The translations under genes and the position numbers were made by a program. DNA of 64,000 nucleotides, from assembly GCA_030734395.1 (NCBI GenBank), contig JAUZTG010000008.1, forward strand, positions 406,229 through 470,228, read 5' to 3'. This DNA is from Sarocladium kiliense. Taxonomy: Eukaryota > Ascomycota > Sordariomycetes > Hypocreales > Sarocladiaceae. The notes beneath the pieces are model-generated. The model was not told the origin of the DNA, made no database searches, and worked only from the letters and a program-made list of their open reading frames with translations. Shown here one piece after another: positions 1 to 11,307 of this stretch. Within the stretch, counting starts at the first letter, position 1; each line of letters opens with the position of its first letter.

Positions 1-928
1 ACTCTGTGGAGGACCTGACTATTCTGAAACTCGGGATTCAGGCACACGTTGCCAATCGCTGTGGAAGACAAGACAAGAAGGGGAATATGATCGGTATGGT
101 TGCGTGCAGAATCCTCGATGCCGCCGAGATTGACAGACTGTAGTACACATCGTGGCAGATAATACCTCGCAGGTCGTCGCAGACCACCACCGGCATTCGA
201 CTGCCGCCATTGTGGGTATTTCGTGTCCTGACTCTTGTCGGTGGTGCTAATTTGAGCAGACCTTTCACAACGAAGAGGCAGGCGACATTGTGAGCTGGCT
301 TACTCGGAGTTGTGCGGAGGTTGGTGGTCGTTGCATCATCGCATCGGCCCATACCGTGTACAACGTGCTGGCTACGAGCCGCCCTGACCTCATACGCGTG
401 CTGATGCGATGTGACTGGCCGTTTGCATTGTGAGAAACCTTGAATCCGTTGACCGGGCCATTGCTGATACCACCCTCATACAGACCCAAGTTTCACTGCC
501 GGCCTGTGCTTTTTCATCACGAGAACAAAATCATCATGAATTTTGGCCGGACGCCACTCTTGGGCAGTGCAAGTCACCCACGGCCCAGCGATCTGCCGGC
601 ACTTACAGCACTACAGAGTGAGGCCTTGGACGCGATCGAGGCCATCGGACGTGCGACTCAACTCGAGATGCGCACCGAACCGGGCGATATTCACTTCATC
701 AACAACCTCGCTATCTTGCATCGCCGTGAAGGGTTTGTAAATGGCTCGCATGCTTCACAAAAGCGCCACCTTGTGAGGATGAGGCTGCGAGACGACGAGC
801 AGGGGTGGAGCATTCCTGCTGAGCTTCGTGATGAATGGGACCGTGCATTTGCGAAGGGCAAGCCAACCATGTGGCACCTGCAGCCGATGCCGGAGGGCTT
901 TTTCCCCTTGAGAACACAGGCGAATTGA
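1..928 (+). CDS. TauD/TfdA-like dioxygenase, 5' partial
   Basis: The gene enters from the left edge. I read exons <1-93, 159-211, 260-429 and 484-928, with introns gtatgg..gcag, gtgggt..gcag and gtgaga..acag. An apparent in-frame TGA at 431 falls inside the third intron. The protein resembles Fe(II)/2-oxoglutarate dioxygenases of the TauD/TfdA family: a TFHNEEAGD segment sits where the metal-binding HxD/E lies, followed by an AHTVYN..ATSRPDLI block, then GDIHFINNLAILH with the distal histidine, and RHLVRMRLR with the arginine expected to bind 2-oxoglutarate. Family members hydroxylate small organic acids, sulfonates or carnitine precursors; the substrate here cannot be told. The N-terminus lies outside the window. 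The family call is firm; the first splice junction is the least certain. Confidence 0.82.
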
Positions 929-1952
929 AGGGGACCAAGGACGGTCAGTGCCCCGAGGATAGGTTGGCGAAAATGTACGTGCGAGGATAGCAAGGTATCC
1001 GTGTGTAGAAGTAAGGCCCCGAAAGCGTGTACAGTACTTTGGGTGGATGCTACGATCCACCCGGCAGCCGATTTTGCAGCTGCATAGATATGACACAAGA
1101 AGACGAATCAGTGACGGCGCTTCAGCAGCCCTGAGCCAGAGTTGACCGTGACAGCGGTTGTGTGCCCAAGCAGGGTGGTCCTGAGCAGACGAAGCGCCTA
1201 CTGATTATTGCACTCAAAAGCGAGCCAATTGACAACCATTAGTTCGAAATGAAGTGCATGCTGTGTGACTGGATGCTGTGGAGATGGCCGCGAGCCGATG
1301 ATGTGGATGGCTATGAGAAGGAGCTTTCACGGCATCAGCCATTGGGCGAGGCTTTGATGCCGCGACTGATGAATGTGGCTGACGCTGTGTTCAAAGTCGG
1401 CGCTGCACAAGCTAGGACATCGCGTTAAGAAACCGAGCGTTGAAGATGGAGGGGATGTTGGGAACTGGAGATGGAGGATTAAGGATGAAGGATGGAGGAT
1501 GGAGGAAGCACAACGGATTCGAAAGAGGGAGATGTCGCTGGTCGAGTAATAGGAGCATCACAGTGTGTGATGAAACAGCACTGTATGGGTGTCCTACATC
1601 TGGCGGGGGGGGAATACAGTGCGTGTATCGTATACTACGAACGTGCCTTCCGGGTTCTTGAGGTGACAGGAAGGGGCCCACTTTCCCTACGGATTCAGGG
1701 TTGACCAGCTTCAACACGATCATCATCGACATTGTCAGCCGGCATCACCAAACAGTCTCGCGTTATCAATCTCCCATTTCACTACTCTTACCTGTCTTGT
1801 GTACCACAGCTCCTCGGCGTCTGCGTCGTGTTGTGCCGTCTGCAGCACAGCTGTGGTCGTGAGCCACTCACGACACGCGCCGGCTCGCAGCTAGGGTCAG
1901 GGTGCTCATCTATCTTCGCACACACAGGACTTCAATCTCTGCGTCTGATGAA
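929..1952. other. Intergenic, no gene seen
   Basis: This 1 kb stretch separates the dioxygenase from the phosphatase gene. It holds a short run of imperfect GGATGGA-type repeats around 1443-1506 and no ORF with recognisable protein features. It probably contains the dioxygenase 3' UTR and the promoter of the phosphatase; no clear TATA box was found about 120 nt before its ATG. Confidence 0.6.
1443..1506. repeat. Imperfect GGATGGA purine-rich repeat
   Basis: A purine-rich stretch made of degenerate GATGGAGG/GGATGAAGG units, lying in intergenic sequence. It looks like a low-complexity tract and no function is suggested. Confidence 0.6.
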
Positions 1953-4004
1953 ATGGCAATCGCGTCGTCATCCACCGGCCAGGCCTCGCGCAATGGTCAG
2001 GCTGGCTACGAGCTTGTAGATCAACATGATGAGGATGTTCAGGGCTCTGGGTCACTCAAACCAGCGCCATTCTCAACTCCTTCGCAAGCTCTCTATCGTC
2101 CAGACCACCGGCAGCGAGTAACCACCATTTTCCTATCCACTGCTGTGGTGCTTCTTCTGGCATCCACTCTCTACTTTTCTTTACCGCTCTCATTCTCCAC
2201 GAGGTCATGCCCTTGTGCACCGTCAGATGTGCCACAGTACTTCCAGACATCACCACAACTGTGGCCAGGGCCGACAGCAACCGGGGCTGCCGCCTTCATG
2301 GCTCAGACACGAACATTTGATCCTGAAGCTACCTATGTTCCGAACGCTCCTCTTCAGACGTCAGTGCCAATTGATGGAATGACTGCGGCGAATCGCAGTA
2401 TCTTCAACTTGATGGGATACCTCTCACCCTACTCGCCCTCAACAGGTTTCGGGGTGAAGGAGTATCCTCTGCCTCCTGGGGCTGAGATAGTTCAGTTGCA
2501 GATGGTGTCGCGTCATGGGTCCCGGTACCCAACTTCAGGGTCAAATGTTCAGCGTCTAGGAGAGCGCATAGCGAAGGCAGGCAGCAAGTTCAAGGCCTCA
2601 GACAAGCTGGAGTTTTTGAACGATTGGAAGTATCAGTTAGGTGGCGAAATTCTGGTTCCAAAAGGGCGACAAGAGCTGTTCGATTCAGGTACGGCCTCGA
2701 TTACAGCCGAAATCATTGCACCAGCTAAGTCATAGCACAGGCGTATTGCACAGCTATATGTACGGCAACATGTATAACCCGAACAGCAAAATCATCGTCC
2801 GGACAACCGTAAGTGGCCATGATAGCCCCACGAGGACCGTTTGTTGATAGTCGGAAAGACCCAAGATCGAATGTTGAAATCGGCCGAAAATTGGATGGCG
2901 GGCTTTTTTGGGCTCGAATGGTAAGACGAAACCCAAAGCCTTGGTACCATGATGTGACGATGCAGCGGCTGACTTCTACAGGACCAATAATGCCACCATT
3001 GAGGTCATCATTGAAGGCAAGGGCTTCAACAACTCCTTGGCCGGTAATGCAATTTGCCCAAACGCATGGAACAAGTCTTCAAACCAAGATGCACTGAACA
3101 CTTGGGCGGGGATTTATCTCAAAGATGGTACGTTCAGCCTGATGCCGGCACAGTTGACCTTGACTGACGTTCACAGCGCAATCTCGACTGCAAGACATGA
3201 CCGAGGGCTTCGAGTGGTCAATCGAAGATGTCTACGCTGCTCAAACCATGTGTCCATATGAGACAGTGGCCTATGGATATAGCCGGTTCTGTGAGCTCTT
3301 CACATATGAAGAGTGGCGCGACTTTGGATACAGCATAGACATTGTGTTCAGCGCGGGCAGTGGCTTTCACAGCCCTACTGGGGTGAGTTCGTTCGTTGCG
3401 TTGGCTGCTTGACGGTCGTTTCTCACAATCAACTTCGCAGCGTGCCGTCGGAATTGGCTATCAGCAAGAAGTTATCGCCCGCCTAAGGAACCACACTCTA
3501 GGATACTCAGGCTCGAACATCAACACAACCCTGGACAGCAGTACAGAGACATTCCCTCTGAATCAAACCCTTTACTTCGACTTTTCTCATGATACGAACA
3601 TCGTCGCCATCCTCACTGCATTTGGCATTCGCCAGTTCGCCGAAGAGCTTCCTGCCGACAAATACCCCGGTGAACATGCGTTCACGGTATCGAATGTGAC
3701 ACCTTTTGGTGCAAGACTGGATATTGAGATCATCAAGACCCCGAAGCCGCTTTCTCCCAACCGCGACGGATACCGGGATGGCAAAGTGACAAAGTACATT
3801 CACTTCATTCTCAACCAGCGGACATTGCCCTTGGGGAAAAGTTTCCCCGAATGCGATCCCGATCGAGTGGACGGCTGGTGTGAGCTTGACACATTCCTGA
3901 AGGTTCAGGAGGAGATGCCGGAGAGGGCAAAGTTTGACTACTCTTGTTACGGTGATTACGACAAAGTGCCGTATGGAGATCTCACGGATGGCGTACCCCA
4001 GTGA
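1953..4004 (+). CDS. Histidine acid phosphatase (phytase-like), membrane-anchored
   Basis: Six exons: 1953-2688, 2741-2808, 2859-2920, 2982-3127, 3177-3382 and 3441-4004, giving 593 residues. The branch-2 histidine phosphatase signature RHGSRYP is at residues about 187-193 and the catalytic acid motif HD (SHDTN) at 456-457. The fungal phytase-like landmarks GRQELFDSG, MYNPNSKI, TQDRMLKSAE and FFGLEW run continuously across the splice sites. Such enzymes hydrolyse phosphomonoesters, often phytate, outside the cell or at its surface. Instead of a cleavable signal peptide, a cytosolic tail of about 55 residues precedes one hydrophobic helix (about 57-79), suggesting a type II membrane protein. 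The ATG at 1953 was chosen because upstream in-frame starts are non-ATG. Substrate is not determined. Confidence 0.87.
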
Positions 4005-4827
4005 GCGTTGTAATCTGGAAATGTATCTCAGTAGCGCTGTTGGCTGAAAATGTACGATGATCGCAGCTGGCACGGGAAATGGCGTTTCATTTTGGATGTA
4101 CTCCGTAGATGAGGGTTGGGATTTACCTGAGCGTCCCTAGTCAGGAATCTAGCTTACATGATTGGGACGTCCTAACAAACTACCTCGTTCGAAGGCGATG
4201 CACATGTGTGAGTCTGGATAACAGAAGACAGGCATATGTCATAACAACTCGGCAGGAAGCCTCGCCTTGACTTCTGGGGGGACTCTCGGGCTCGGGGTAG
4301 GACCTTACATCCGAGTTCTCTGCATCGAATGCGAGGGCCTCGCCCAAACTAAATTAACTCCAGTTCAGCTCCCTATCACCAGTCCGGGCCATGATGTCTC
4401 GGAAATTCCCACCCGCGAATGATACGGGAGAACAGATAAACGAATAACTCGTATAGTCCGCAAACTCCGCCATGGATCCAAAACGAGTAATTGGTAACTC
4501 CGGCAGGGGAGCTCAAAAGGCAAAGTATGCGCTAAAGGGTCGGCTGCGATGCAGGAAGTGGAGTTAACTAGGGTCGGTTGTTGGAGAAATAGATGCTTGG
4601 TAAGGACGCGAACGACTCGGTTGGGCAACCAGATATTGAGGGCAGCACCGCAGCACCGGAATCCGTAGCCTGAATTATGGCATCTCGCCTGTATGTAGAG
4701 TATATAAGTTCAAGACAGACGGAGCTGGCAATCGCATCGACTTTTCCTGTCTCTATCTCCAACTACACAGACGTTCTCTTATTGCCCTAAGCCCTTGGAT
4801 ACACAGCTCCCACTCAGCATCACAAAC
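4005..4827. other. Intergenic, promoter of NmrA-like gene
   Basis: No coding region was recognised. The right end holds a TATA box at 4701 and a CT-rich stretch before the ATG at 4828, consistent with the promoter and leader of the following gene. Confidence 0.6.
4701..4707 (+). promoter_or_regulatory. TATA box
   Basis: TATATAA, 127 nt upstream of the ATG at 4828. The CT-rich sequence between them fits a short fungal leader. Three other genes in the window have a TATA element at a similar distance. Confidence 0.6.
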
Positions 4828-5817
4828 ATGGCTACACAAGTCGGGGGGAAGCTGAAAGTCGTCGTCGTCGGCGGCTCAGGCGAGACCGGCAGATCTATCA
4901 TGGCCGCCCTCCTCATCTCACCAGACCAATTCGCCGTCACAGCCTTTGCCCGTCCCACTTCCGTCTCCAGCTCCATCTACAAGGACTTCACCTCCCAAGG
5001 CGCAACCATCCTACCCGTCGACTACGAAGACAAACCAGGCTTGGTATCCCTTCTCACTAGCGTTGATGTGGTTATCTGCTGCCTACAGCTGAACAGTGCC
5101 GCGGTGCAGGATACACTCATTGAGGCCTCGCATGAAGCTGGCGTTGGGCGCTTTGTCCCGAGTTTCTGGGCTACGGTCTGTCCGCCGAGAGGTGTGATGC
5201 AGATCAGGGACATGAAAGAGGATAGTCTTGACAAGATCAAGGCTTTGTACCTGCCGTACACGGTGATTGACGTTGGGTGGTGGATGCAGCTTAGTATTCC
5301 CCTCGTGCCGTCTGGGAAGCTGAGAGCGGTTGTCACAGCACCTGTGGGTGACATCTATGGGGATGGGAGTGTGAAGACTGCAGTCACTGATCAGCAAGAC
5401 ATTGGACGATTCGTCGCTCGCATCATTGCGGATCCGAAGACGTTGAACAAGCAGGTCTTTGCCTACGGAGAAGTCACGACCCTGAACGAAATCTTCAACC
5501 TCGTGGAGAAGTTCACGGGCGAAACCATCGCAAGGAAATACGTCTCGCAAGAACAAGCCGACGAGACCATCAAGAAGGCTACCGAGGCAATCATCGCCAA
5601 CCCAGCTGACATGGCCCAGATTATAGTCAAGGCTGTGACGGAGTATAAGGTCAGTTGGGGAATTCGAGGGGATAACACGCCGGAACGTGCGGCGTATTTG
5701 GGGTATCTTGATGCGAGGGAGCTATATCAGGACTTGAAGACGAAGTCGATGGAAGAATTTGTGAAGGAATTGGTGGAGGGGAGTAGGAAGGCGCAGGTGT
5801 ATGCTGGGAGAGAGTGA
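4828..5817 (+). CDS. NmrA-like / isoflavone reductase-like NAD(P)-binding protein
   Basis: Single exon, 329 residues. The ATG at 4828 follows CACAAAC; upstream in-frame starts are non-ATG. The N-terminus has a Rossmann beta strand and dinucleotide-binding loop, VVVVGGSGETG (GGSGETG at residues 15-21), with a following TAFARPTS strand. The protein continues with the pattern of the atypical short-chain dehydrogenase group that includes NmrA and isoflavone reductase-like proteins (VDVVICCLQ, VGRFVPSFWA, QDIGRFVARII, FAYGEVTTLNEI). In the family these are either reductases of small aromatic compounds or redox sensors binding transcription factors; nothing here separates the two. It sits alone, preceded by a TATA box. 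Confidence 0.85.
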   Translation: MATQVGGKLKVVVVGGSGETGRSIMAALLISPDQFAVTAFARPTSVSSSIYKDFTSQGATILPVDYEDKPGLVSLLTSVDVVICCLQLNSAAVQDTLIEASHEAGVGRFVPSFWATVCPPRGVMQIRDMKEDSLDKIKALYLPYTVIDVGWWMQLSIPLVPSGKLRAVVTAPVGDIYGDGSVKTAVTDQQDIGRFVARIIADPKTLNKQVFAYGEVTTLNEIFNLVEKFTGETIARKYVSQEQADETIKKATEAIIANPADMAQIIVKAVTEYKVSWGIRGDNTPERAAYLGYLDARELYQDLKTKSMEEFVKELVEGSRKAQVYAGRE

Positions 5818-6297
5818 AATGATCATTGCAGCGCACTGGCACCACGATGCGTAGTGTTGAGAACAATATATCGTTCCCTTGACGCGGTATCAATGGAGCG
5901 ACCTGATCAACACGAGTGCAAGAGTCAATGCTATAATCATTGGAACAAACCCTTGCTCAAGTCACACGAGATGGGACGATGATAGTGATTTCAAGTACTT
6001 CTCAAATTTGGACCAAGGTATAGTTATGTATAAACCTGGCATCCCTTCTTCTAAGTCTCTCCCCTGGGTATGGCTCCCGATCAAACAAAATAAAAGATAT
6101 GGTTCACCTTGACTCCTTTGCCCGCTAAAGAAAAACCAGCTTTCAGACCATCCTTCAGCTTTTTGTGAGACTCATCTCAGAAATAAAAATAAACAACTTG
6201 TGTCAAGTATAGCACATGTTTTCCACGTCAAGTGTAGAAAGGAAATGATGGAATGGCGGTCTTGAAGGAAATACAGAAAAGGCACGATGAGGGGTAT
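5818..6297. other. Convergent 3' intergenic region
   Basis: Short AT-richer spacer between the convergent 3' ends of the NmrA-like gene and the ammonium transporter. It probably holds both 3' UTRs; several AATAAA-like tracts (for example near 6089 and 6181) are present. No gene is seen. Confidence 0.55.
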
Positions 6298-7993
6298 TTA
6301 ATCCCTCTTCTCGTTGACGCTACCCCTTGATGCACTGGCGGGGGTGATGGAATCGTCCGCCACTGATGCAGCCTTCTTCTCCTCAGCCGGTGCGACAGGC
6401 TCGGAGTGGAAGCTAGGGGAGTGTGCGAGAGAAGCGTGCTCCTGAATACCGTGCTGAGGCTCGATGACTACCTCGCCATTCTGCGCAGGCTCGCCGCGGT
6501 GGGGGCTCCAGGCAAGGAAGTCCCTGCGGACCTCGACGTAGTCGTAAGAGAACTCGCCGTGCTGGTCGTCATCCATACCGAGAAGCTCGGCCTCCTCGGA
6601 GGCACGGAGCTTGAGGCCGGGGATGAAGTCGATGATCTTGGCGATGGCAGCGGACATGAGGAAGGCGTAGGCGGAGGAGGCGACAATGGCAGCGATTTGC
6701 CAGCCGAGAACGACGAAGTTGCCATCGAGGAAGCCACCCTGGGCACCGGTGTTGACACCATCGAGACCGATGACAGCGTCGGAGGCGAAGAAAGCGTTGA
6801 AGATGAGACCGACAATGCCACCGATACCGTGCTCAGCGAAGACATCGAGGGAGTCGTCGATGCGGATGAGGAACTTGACTATAGAATGTGTTAGTATGAT
6901 GAACATTGATGCTTCAGATGAGAAGTGATTGGCTTACCCTTGGTTCCGAAGTTGCAAGCAACGCCAGCGACGACGCCGAGGAGGATGCTGGCCCAGGGGT
7001 CGATGAAACCAGAGGCAGGGGTGGCAGCGACGAGACCAGAAATGGTACCAGAGCACCAGCCGACCATGGACCACTTCTTGGCCAGACGGTAATCGAGGAG
7101 ACACCAGGTCATGGCAGCGAACATGGCGGTGAGGCAGGAGTTCCAAGCGGCCATGACAGCGCGGAGGTTGGCACCGAAAGAGGAGCCACCGTTGAAGCCG
7201 AGCCAGCCGAACCAAAGGAAGATGGTGCCGAGAGTGATGAGAGAGATGTTGTGAGGACGGAAGTTCATCATCATCTTCTCGTTGCGGCGGCCCAGGACCC
7301 AAGAGTAGGCAAGGGCGGACATACCAGAGCCAATCTCGACGGGAACACCACCGGCGTAGTCGAGGACGCCGTTAGTGAAGCACCAGCCGTTGGCGTTCCA
7401 GACCCAGTAGGCGAGAGGGCAGTACACGAGGGTGGACCAGAAGAAGGTGAAGACCATGGCGGGAACAACGCGGCCACGCTCAGCGACAGCGCCGATGGTA
7501 AGAGCAGCAGTGACAGCCAGGAACATCATCTGGTAGAACGAGTACAGCAGAGCGGGGATCAGAGGGGATCCAGGCGAGGGAGCAGCCCAGACCTTCATGA
7601 GACCGAAGTGCTTAAGGTCACCAATGAAGGCGTTTCCAGAGCTGGCAGAGAAGGCGAGGGAGTATCCCCAGAAATACCACTGAAATATAACGACTGAGAA
7701 GGACATCATGACGACCCAGAGCATGGAGAGGGCGGATTTGCGGCGAGCGAGACCAGAGTAGAGGAAAGCGATACCGGGAATCATCATCATGACGAGACAG
7801 GCGGAGACGAGGATGTAGGCCTGGTCACCGGACTGGTACCATTGGTTGAGGTTTGTGGTGGCTGTTGACGAGAACATGTTAGACGATGGCAAATCTCATG
7901 CATTTGGGAGAAGATGAACGTACTGGAGTCACCACCAGTGACCTCATCGGTGGCATTGAACTCGGTCGGAGCGCCGACGTGTGTATACGACAT
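6298..7993 (-). CDS. Ammonium transporter, Mep2-like (Amt/Mep/Rh family)
   Basis: Three exons on the minus strand: 7993-7924, 7861-6938 and 6878-6298, 524 residues. The second intron has a perfect TACTAAC branch site. The protein has the multi-helix Amt/Mep/Rh fold, with LYSGLARRKSALSMLW near the start, VLDYAGGVPVEIGSG (conserved Asp at about 191), RPHNISLITLG with the first pore histidine (about 227), and FAEHGIGG with the second (about 348). A histidine at the first site is the Mep2 type; Mep1/Mep3 proteins have glutamate there. Mep2-type proteins import ammonium across the plasma membrane and can act as nitrogen sensors. The extracellular N-terminus has an NAT glycosylation sequon and the cytosolic tail is about 120 residues and acidic. 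GATA sites upstream suggest nitrogen control. Confidence 0.95.
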
Positions 7994-8330
7994 GATGGCG
8001 GTGTTGTTTAGGGGTCGTGTCTAAGAGATCGGGGTTGTGGAGTTGTCGTGTGATCGATGGCAAGATCGAGATGTGGTATTTCAAAAGCGAGATCGAGTCG
8101 ATGACGAAGTTGTCATGGGCCACAGTGAGTCGTCTACAGCCGGAGGGTTGGATGGAAGGCGTGACTGGGTGGTGATGAAGTGGACTTGCTTCACTTTGAT
8201 TGATGATGAAGTGGAAGGCCAACTTTGTCCAAGAGACACACGCAATGGAGAGTGGGAAGAAGATGTGGATGGGAGGAAGGGAGGGGAGTCAGGAATGGAA
8301 CACGGGACAGAGGATGAGGGATCAAGATTG

Positions 8331-8337
8331 TTATATA
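8331..8337 (-). promoter_or_regulatory. Possible TATA box of ammonium transporter
   Basis: TATATAA read on the minus strand, about 340 nt upstream of the ATG at 7993. It would imply a leader of roughly 300 nt. Position alone supports it. Confidence 0.35.
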
Positions 8338-8454
8338 TGAAGGAGAGTCAATTGCAGGTTCTACGGGTACGTTCTGGGGGTGGACGAGGGAAGCAGACCC
8401 CAGGGGACGAGGAAGGGGATGATTAACGGGGGTGGGTGGGAAAGGAAAGGCGTG

Positions 8455-8537
8455 AGATAGAGAGATAGATAGAGTGCGGTGAAGACACATTGAGTGTACA
8501 GGATGTATGGACAAGCAGCCTGAGCACCAGAGATAAG
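8455..8537. promoter_or_regulatory. Cluster of GATA-factor (AreA-type) sites
   Basis: AGATAG occurs at 8455-8460, 8463-8468 and 8467-8472, and AGATAAG at 8531-8537. More HGATAR sites occur at 8735-8740 (AGATAG) and 9218-9224 (AGATAAG). HGATAR is the known recognition sequence of the fungal nitrogen regulator AreA/Nit2, and the cluster lies 460-1230 nt upstream of an ammonium transporter. Binding is inferred from sequence only. Confidence 0.45.
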
Positions 8538-9396
8538 AAACAAAACCCCCGTTGTCAGACACACACACGGATCGACTGAGCGGCGTGTCTCCTCCCCCGG
8601 AAGTATACAGTAGAGTGAGGCTGGGATTTACCGGGAGAGAGGGCCCCAGCAGGGAGTGCGATCGAGGAGCCGAAAGGGAAAAGGGTGTATCTCGAGTAGA
8701 GATTCGGGAGTCTGAGGCGAGAGAACGGGCGGGAAGATAGGATGACTGATGGATGTTTGCAATGGATTGTGGGGGGTGCGGTTATGAGGCACAGTACAGC
8801 CACGAAGGGCGAGAGACCAGCATGATACAGTGAGAGAGCGATAGAACTGGTCTGGCCTGTGTCTCCGAAGCCAGTCTATGCCATCAAGTAAGGCAGTTAA
8901 ATTGATTGACTCGAGCACGCGGCGAGACGAGGCAGTGGCTGCGTGGGGTGCCATCTATGCAGACTCGACCTGACGAGATGATTCGACCAAGCTTCCATTT
9001 CTCTCGTTTCTTTTTCTTCTTGTTCATTCATTTTGATCTTGCAATCTCAAAAACTCCAATTGACACATTTATCTCTGCTACTGCGATCAAAGTGAAGAAA
9101 ATAAGAGGAAAAAAATCGAGATGCCAATTAGAGTCTACGCCGACCGACCGTTTCCGGTCCCCCGGCGTATAGACAGACACTACTACTCTCTCGCACACCC
9201 ACGCGGCGGCAAACTCAAGATAAGCACATCAAGCCCCAGAAATAAGAAACATGGGCTAAGCACCCGACTCGCGAACGGGGCCTGCAGGACATCGTCATTG
9301 AGCCCGAACCATGAACAGCATTTTGTGACGATCGGAGGTGTCGGCGAGGAGAATGGATCGCCGAACTTGGCAGGATCGGACACGACATGAAGCAGC

Positions 9397-9412
9397 GATG
9401 ATGATGATGATG
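9397..9412. repeat. (GAT)n microsatellite
   Basis: Five GAT units in a row in intergenic sequence upstream of the ammonium transporter. Confidence 0.85.
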
Positions 9413-10836
9413 ACTTCAATCGCAGTGATGGAGTTCCAGCGCTGGAGATGCACGACAGCAGGCTGTGAATGTTCGGCGACGTGAGGCAACTACAGCATAG
9501 AGCGAAGTACTTGCACAGCCGTGAGTGTATCTAAATCGAGCAACCAGTGACTGTGAGCATCACGTCACAACACACTCCGAAACCCTCTCTAGCTTCCTCT
9601 CCCATGCGATAACAGTCCCCTTCCATGAACCTAGCACATTTCCCTACCGTAACATCCTACCGTCAGCAACTAAACGGCCACTGAAGCACAGCCCTGTACA
9701 ACCCAACCCAGAACCCAGTCCCAGTGCCACCCCAATGGGATGGCCCAGGAATGAGCCCTGGCTCAAACTGTAGTCACGCAATCTCGTAAACGCCCAGCCG
9801 GAACTTCCCACGCCCAGCCAATCAGCGCCACGCCTCCCGGCTTGGTCTCACTCATGTTACGGCTTGAAATCATGTCACCCCAAGGAATCCCCAAGTACGC
9901 CAGCCAACCCACGGCAAGCGATCTCTTGGCCCCAGGACCCCTGACTTGGCGAGGGGGAAAAAAACATCGGGTTGGGTAACACTCTTACATACTTCTCTCC
10001 TTGTTCGACGCTTCTCACTGGACCAACTTGAGAGAGCTTCTAGTGACTTGGCGAATATGCTGGCCAAGGCCGAAAACCATCCCCCCCTTCCCGGTTGCTC
10101 GGTTCCCGACCGGATGTACAAACGAATTCCTTTTCCTAACCATTTTCTTGAAGTATCCAAATCCAGTTCAATTCAAGTTATGATCATCCTTTTCCTAGTC
10201 GCTAATCCTAAGACAAGAAACCCAACCCCAAACCAATGAGCAAAGGCAAAAACGCCTCATAGATAAGCAACCCTAACCCGCAAGCCTCTGCAAGTTCCAT
10301 GACGAGCCCAGAACCTGATTTTGCTACGCGTTTGGACCATCCATGTGCAGCAGCAGCACTCACAACAGTCTTCAATCATGCCACCCTCCTTTTTTCAGCT
10401 CTAGATGCTTAAAGAAAAGGTTGATTGTGTATCTTGCCATCCCACTCACCCTCGCTTCAGCCTCTCAGCCCAGCCCAGGCCTGACAATTCAGTCCCAGCT
10501 TTCACATGTTTTCTTTTGGAATCTTATCCATCAGCTGCTCACACGTGTCGCCGAAACAAGGGGAGGCAAAAACCCTGCATTGAATCCCGACCTCGGAAGG
10601 GAAAACATCGCGCCAGCTTTTCCATGTCAGGTTAAAAGTCGATCATCAACCCAAAATCTATATCCTTATCGACCCAATCCTGCTCTCCCCAGCAGACAAA
10701 TCCCTTTTGGTCAAACGTGGGGTGGGAGTGGCCCAGCGACAAAATGCGTCTCCCGGTCCGTTCTCGCGAAGGGTATCCACCACCAAAGGGTGGCCCCATT
10801 CAACCCGCGCCGGCATCGCTTCGCATCGTGGAGGAT

Positions 10837-10856
10837 ACACACACACACACACACAC
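10837..10856. repeat. (AC)10 microsatellite
   Basis: Ten uninterrupted AC units in intergenic sequence downstream of the Crt10-like gene. It likely varies in length between isolates. Confidence 0.95.
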
Positions 10857-11307
10857 CAGCGCGTGTTCCGGTTGGTTTGACTACCATTTCGTACGTGATG
10901 CCAATGCTTTCTAGCATACTAGATGGGTTTAGACTCGAATACCTTATTTCTGAAGTCTGGTCTTGGCGATATCGATGGAGTCGCTCTGCACGCTACATCC
11001 GTCAACGTCGTCATTTGGACTCCCAATCGAGCTCCCACAGGGGACACATCACGTCACGCACGTCAGTTCGTCAAGAGTCCATCTGGTAACCTTACTGTAG
11101 ACAGTGCAAGTCCTATGCCCCTTTCCAGGCTCCCGCTGCTTAGTCCATCATCAACCTAGAGGCTGTGTCGTGTTCGACATCCAAACTTCAGTCTGGTTGT
11201 TATCCATGGGTATCCCTCATTCCGCGTAAAGTCGTGAATCCATTAATTGTCTCCCTCCTTGTTCACCACTGCCGTCCATTCCTTCCCTCGAGGATCAGAT
11301 CGCTCTC

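Larger units (their letters stand above)
7994..11307. other. Long upstream region of ammonium transporter; no firm gene
   Basis: 3.3 kb between the 5' end of the ammonium transporter and the 3' end of the Crt10-like gene, both on the minus strand. It contains several HGATAR sites, a TATATAA on the minus strand at 8331-8337, a pyrimidine-rich tract around 8995-9050, a GAT repeat and an AC repeat. An ATG-initiated ORF of 248 codons at 10343-11089 (+) has Ser/Arg/His/Pro-rich composition, spans the AC repeat and shows no domain, so it is not called as a gene. Confidence 0.55.

Noticed and set aside
431..433. In-frame TGA in the dioxygenase, suggesting a pseudogene
   Set aside because: A 54-nt intron (430-483) with GTGAGA and ACAG ends removes it and restores the conserved DWPFALPKFHCRPVLF sequence.
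3507..4073. Minus-strand ORF of 188 codons over the phosphatase 3' end
   Set aside because: Antisense to the conserved last exon with the HD motif; no domain features of its own.
5083..5556. Minus-strand ORF of 157 codons over the NmrA-like gene
   Set aside because: Antisense to a conserved Rossmann-fold gene; no recognisable protein features.
6406..7697. Long plus-strand ORFs (162 and 263 codons) opposite the ammonium transporter
   Set aside because: They are antisense shadows created by codon bias of a clear membrane-protein gene; acidic, domain-free composition.
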